From NCBI GenBank assembly GCA_010092805.1, contig JAADYY010000231.1, forward strand, positions 1-6,959: DNA of 6,959 nt. Direction: 5' to 3'. The translations under genes and the position numbers were made by a program. Source of the stretch: Chloroflexota bacterium (GTDB lineage Bacteria; Chloroflexota; Anaerolineae; Aggregatilineales; Phototrophicaceae). The notes beneath the pieces are model-generated. The model did no database searches and had not been told where the DNA came from. It saw only the letters and a list, made by a program, of their open reading frames with translations. Position 1 is the first letter of the stretch, and every line of letters starts with the position of its first letter. This document shows positions 5,535 through 6,959 of this stretch, one piece after another.

Positions 5535-6641
5535 ATGCGCGTGCTGATGATCAGCAAGGCGTGTCTGGTCGGCATCTACCAACGCAAGCTCGAAGCGATT
5601 GCCCGGCACGGCGTCACGCTGCTGACGTTGGTGCCGCCCGCCTGGCGCGACGAGCGCGGTGTCATGCCGCTGGAGCGCGCCTACACCGACGGTTATCAAC
5701 TGGAGACGCTGCCCATCGTTCGCAACGGCGATTATCATCTCCATGCGTATCGCGGGCTGGGCGCAAGGATGCGCCGCTTTCAGCCGGACATCGTGCACAT
5801 CGACGAAGAACCGTACAACCTGGCGACCTGGCAGGCGCTGTGGCACGCCCGGCGGCTGCGCGCACGGACGCTGTTCTTCACCTGGCAGAACCTCGACCGC
5901 CGCTACCCGCCGCCGTTCCGCTGGGGCGAGCGCTGGACGCTGCGGGCGGTCGATCACGCGATTGCTGGCACCGCGAGCGCCGCGCAGGTGTGGCGCGCGA
6001 AGGGCTTCGCCGGGCCGCTCACCGTGATCCCGCAGTTCGGCACCGACCCGGATCTGTTCCATCCGCTGGGCGAGCGCCCCTCGGCGCGCCCGTTCACGGT
6101 TGGTTACGTGGGGCGGCCGGGCGAAGAGAACGGGATTCATCTGCTGCTTGATGCGGTGGCGCGGCTCGACGGCGCTGGGCGGCTGAGCATCCTCGGTGGC
6201 GGGCCGCTGCGCGCTGAGTTGGAAGCACGCGCCGCACGGCTGGGGATCGCGGCGCATGTCACGTTCAGCGATCAGATCCCATCGACGCAGATGCCCGCGC
6301 ACTATCAGCGCCTGGATGCCCTGGCGCTGCCCTCGCTGACGCGGCCCAACTGGCAGGAACAGTTCGGGCGCGTGCTGGTGGAGGCGATGGCGAGCGGTGT
6401 GGCTGTCGTTGGCTCGAGCAGCGGCGCGATCCCCGACGTGATCGGCGACGCCGGGCTGGTCGTCCCCGAAGGGCAGGTGGATACCCTGGCGGCGGCGCTG
6501 CGCCGGCTGCAAACCGACACCGATCTGCGGGCGCGGTTGGCGGCGGCGGGCCGCGAGCGGGCGCTGACCCACTTCACGCATGAGCAGGTGGCCGCCGCGA
6601 CCGTGCGCGTCTACGAGTCGCTGTTGGCCGTGTCACGATGA
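5535..6641 (+). CDS. GT-B glycosyltransferase, family GT4-like
   Basis: A 368-residue GT-B transferase. The N-terminal domain begins MRVLMISKACLVG, and HIDEEPYNLATWQ (88-100) resembles acceptor-side segments of GT4 sugar transferases. The linker is IPQFGTDPDLFHP (165-177) and the C-terminal domain holds GYVGRPGEENGIHLLLDA (190-207). The E-x7-E motif is WQEQFGRVLVEAMASG with E275 and E283, followed by SSGAIPDVIGDAGLVVPEG (295-313). The lysine that normally follows the conserved arginine (R-x4-K, as in the gene at 2306) is N199 here, which may alter phosphate binding or be compensated elsewhere. The start lies nine bases after the GT2 stop with a C-rich gap and no ribosome binding site. The stop overlaps the deacetylase start as ATGA. 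The context suggests it adds a sugar to the glycan primed or extended by its neighbours; donor and linkage are unknown. Confidence 0.88.
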   Translation: MRVLMISKACLVGIYQRKLEAIARHGVTLLTLVPPAWRDERGVMPLERAYTDGYQLETLPIVRNGDYHLHAYRGLGARMRRFQPDIVHIDEEPYNLATWQALWHARRLRARTLFFTWQNLDRRYPPPFRWGERWTLRAVDHAIAGTASAAQVWRAKGFAGPLTVIPQFGTDPDLFHPLGERPSARPFTVGYVGRPGEENGIHLLLDAVARLDGAGRLSILGGGPLRAELEARAARLGIAAHVTFSDQIPSTQMPAHYQRLDALALPSLTRPNWQEQFGRVLVEAMASGVAVVGSSSGAIPDVIGDAGLVVPEGQVDTLAAALRRLQTDTDLRARLAAAGRERALTHFTHEQVAAATVRVYESLLAVSR

Positions 6642-6959
6642 CCGGGATCTTCATCCTGTCGCTCGACACCGAGATCGCGTGGGGCACCTACGGCGCGCGC
6701 GACATCGCACGGCAGCGGGCGAACTTCGACAACTACCGCGATCTGGTGCGGCGGCTGATCGATCTGCTGGATGACACGGCGATCCCGGCGACCTGGGCCG
6801 TCGTCGGGCATCTGTTCGTCGCGCCGGGGGATCAACCGCCGCCGCTGATCGCGCCGCATTATTCGTGGGCCGCCGCGCCGGATTCAGCGCGCGCGCCCGA
6901 CCCGGCCCACCCCGATTGGTATCACGCGCCGGATGTGATCGCCATGATCCGCGCCGCAC
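6638..6959 (+). CDS. Polysaccharide deacetylase (NodB fold), 5' part, cut by window edge
   Basis: The frame is open from ATG 6638 to the end of the window, giving 107 complete codons, and the 3' part is missing. The N-terminus reads FILSLDTEIAWGTYG (5-19); D10 and E12 occupy the position of the first catalytic/metal-binding acidic pair of carbohydrate esterase family 4. PATWAVVGHLF (50-60) follows, as in the NodB fold, and HPDWYHAPDVI (91-101) fits a characteristic segment of the DTE-type bacterial deacetylases. The later zinc histidines lie outside the window or cannot be assigned. There is no signal peptide, so it probably acts in the cytoplasm or by a non-classical route, removing acetyl groups from an amino sugar of the glycan. 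The start overlaps the preceding stop (ATGA), so it is translationally coupled and belongs to the same unit. Confidence 0.82.
   Translation, partial: MTGIFILSLDTEIAWGTYGARDIARQRANFDNYRDLVRRLIDLLDDTAIPATWAVVGHLFVAPGDQPPPLIAPHYSWAAAPDSARAPDPAHPDWYHAPDVIAMIRAA

Noticed and set aside
3377..6536. Near-identical 15-base word in three GT4-like genes (3377-3391, 4579-4593, 6522-6536)
   Set aside because: It encodes the common GT4 C-terminal motif DLRAR in the same codons. Shared protein motif plus codon bias explains it without recombination or a regulatory role.
4668..6581. Minus-strand open frame of 637 codons
   Set aside because: It is antisense to the GT2 and third GT4-like genes and spans a non-coding gap and a promoter. 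Composition is biased to Arg, Gln, His and Ala, with no motif; it is a GC-driven shadow.

Overview
This GC-rich window is densely packed and almost every gene points rightward. It carries six complete genes and the 5' part of a seventh, preceded by about 340 bases of AT-richer DNA with no credible gene. No RNA gene, mobile element, CRISPR array or tandem repeat was seen. The GC-rich codon use, the protein styles and the TAGAAT-type -10 boxes fit a GC-rich environmental bacterium. Chloroflexota (Anaerolineae-like) is my best guess, but it is an impression and not a demonstrated placement.

Layout. Positions 1-339 are non-coding and hold a near-perfect 25-base palindrome (211-235) plus candidate promoters. 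Positions 340-1491 encode a Ser/Thr-kinase-like protein with an altered catalytic loop and a helical C-terminal tail. Positions 1553-2302 encode an Fe(II)/2-oxoglutarate dioxygenase of the BsmA / amino-acid hydroxylase type. It is followed with no room for separate promoters by two GT-B (family GT4-like) glycosyltransferases (2306-3499 and 3499-4689). About 100 bases of spacer (4690-4790) contain the best promoter in the window (CTGACA-N17-TAGAAT) and lead into a GT2 dolichyl-phosphate-mannose-synthase-like glycosyltransferase starting with TTG at 4791. That gene is followed by a third GT4-like transferase (5535-6641) and a polysaccharide deacetylase (NodB fold) that starts at 6638 and runs off the right edge.

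Reading of the whole. I infer three transcription units: the kinase-like gene; dioxygenase-GT4-GT4; and GT2-GT4-deacetylase. Genes at the head of a unit have a purine-rich ribosome binding site, whereas internal genes have none and start within -4 to +9 bases of the preceding stop, which implies translational coupling. Four glycosyltransferases plus a deacetylase indicate assembly and trimming of a cell-surface polysaccharide or glycoconjugate. The less expected parts are the dioxygenase co-transcribed with glycosyltransferases, and the degenerate kinase-like protein next to it. No flippase, polymerase, ABC exporter or nucleotide-sugar enzyme lies inside the window, so the pathway must extend beyond it.
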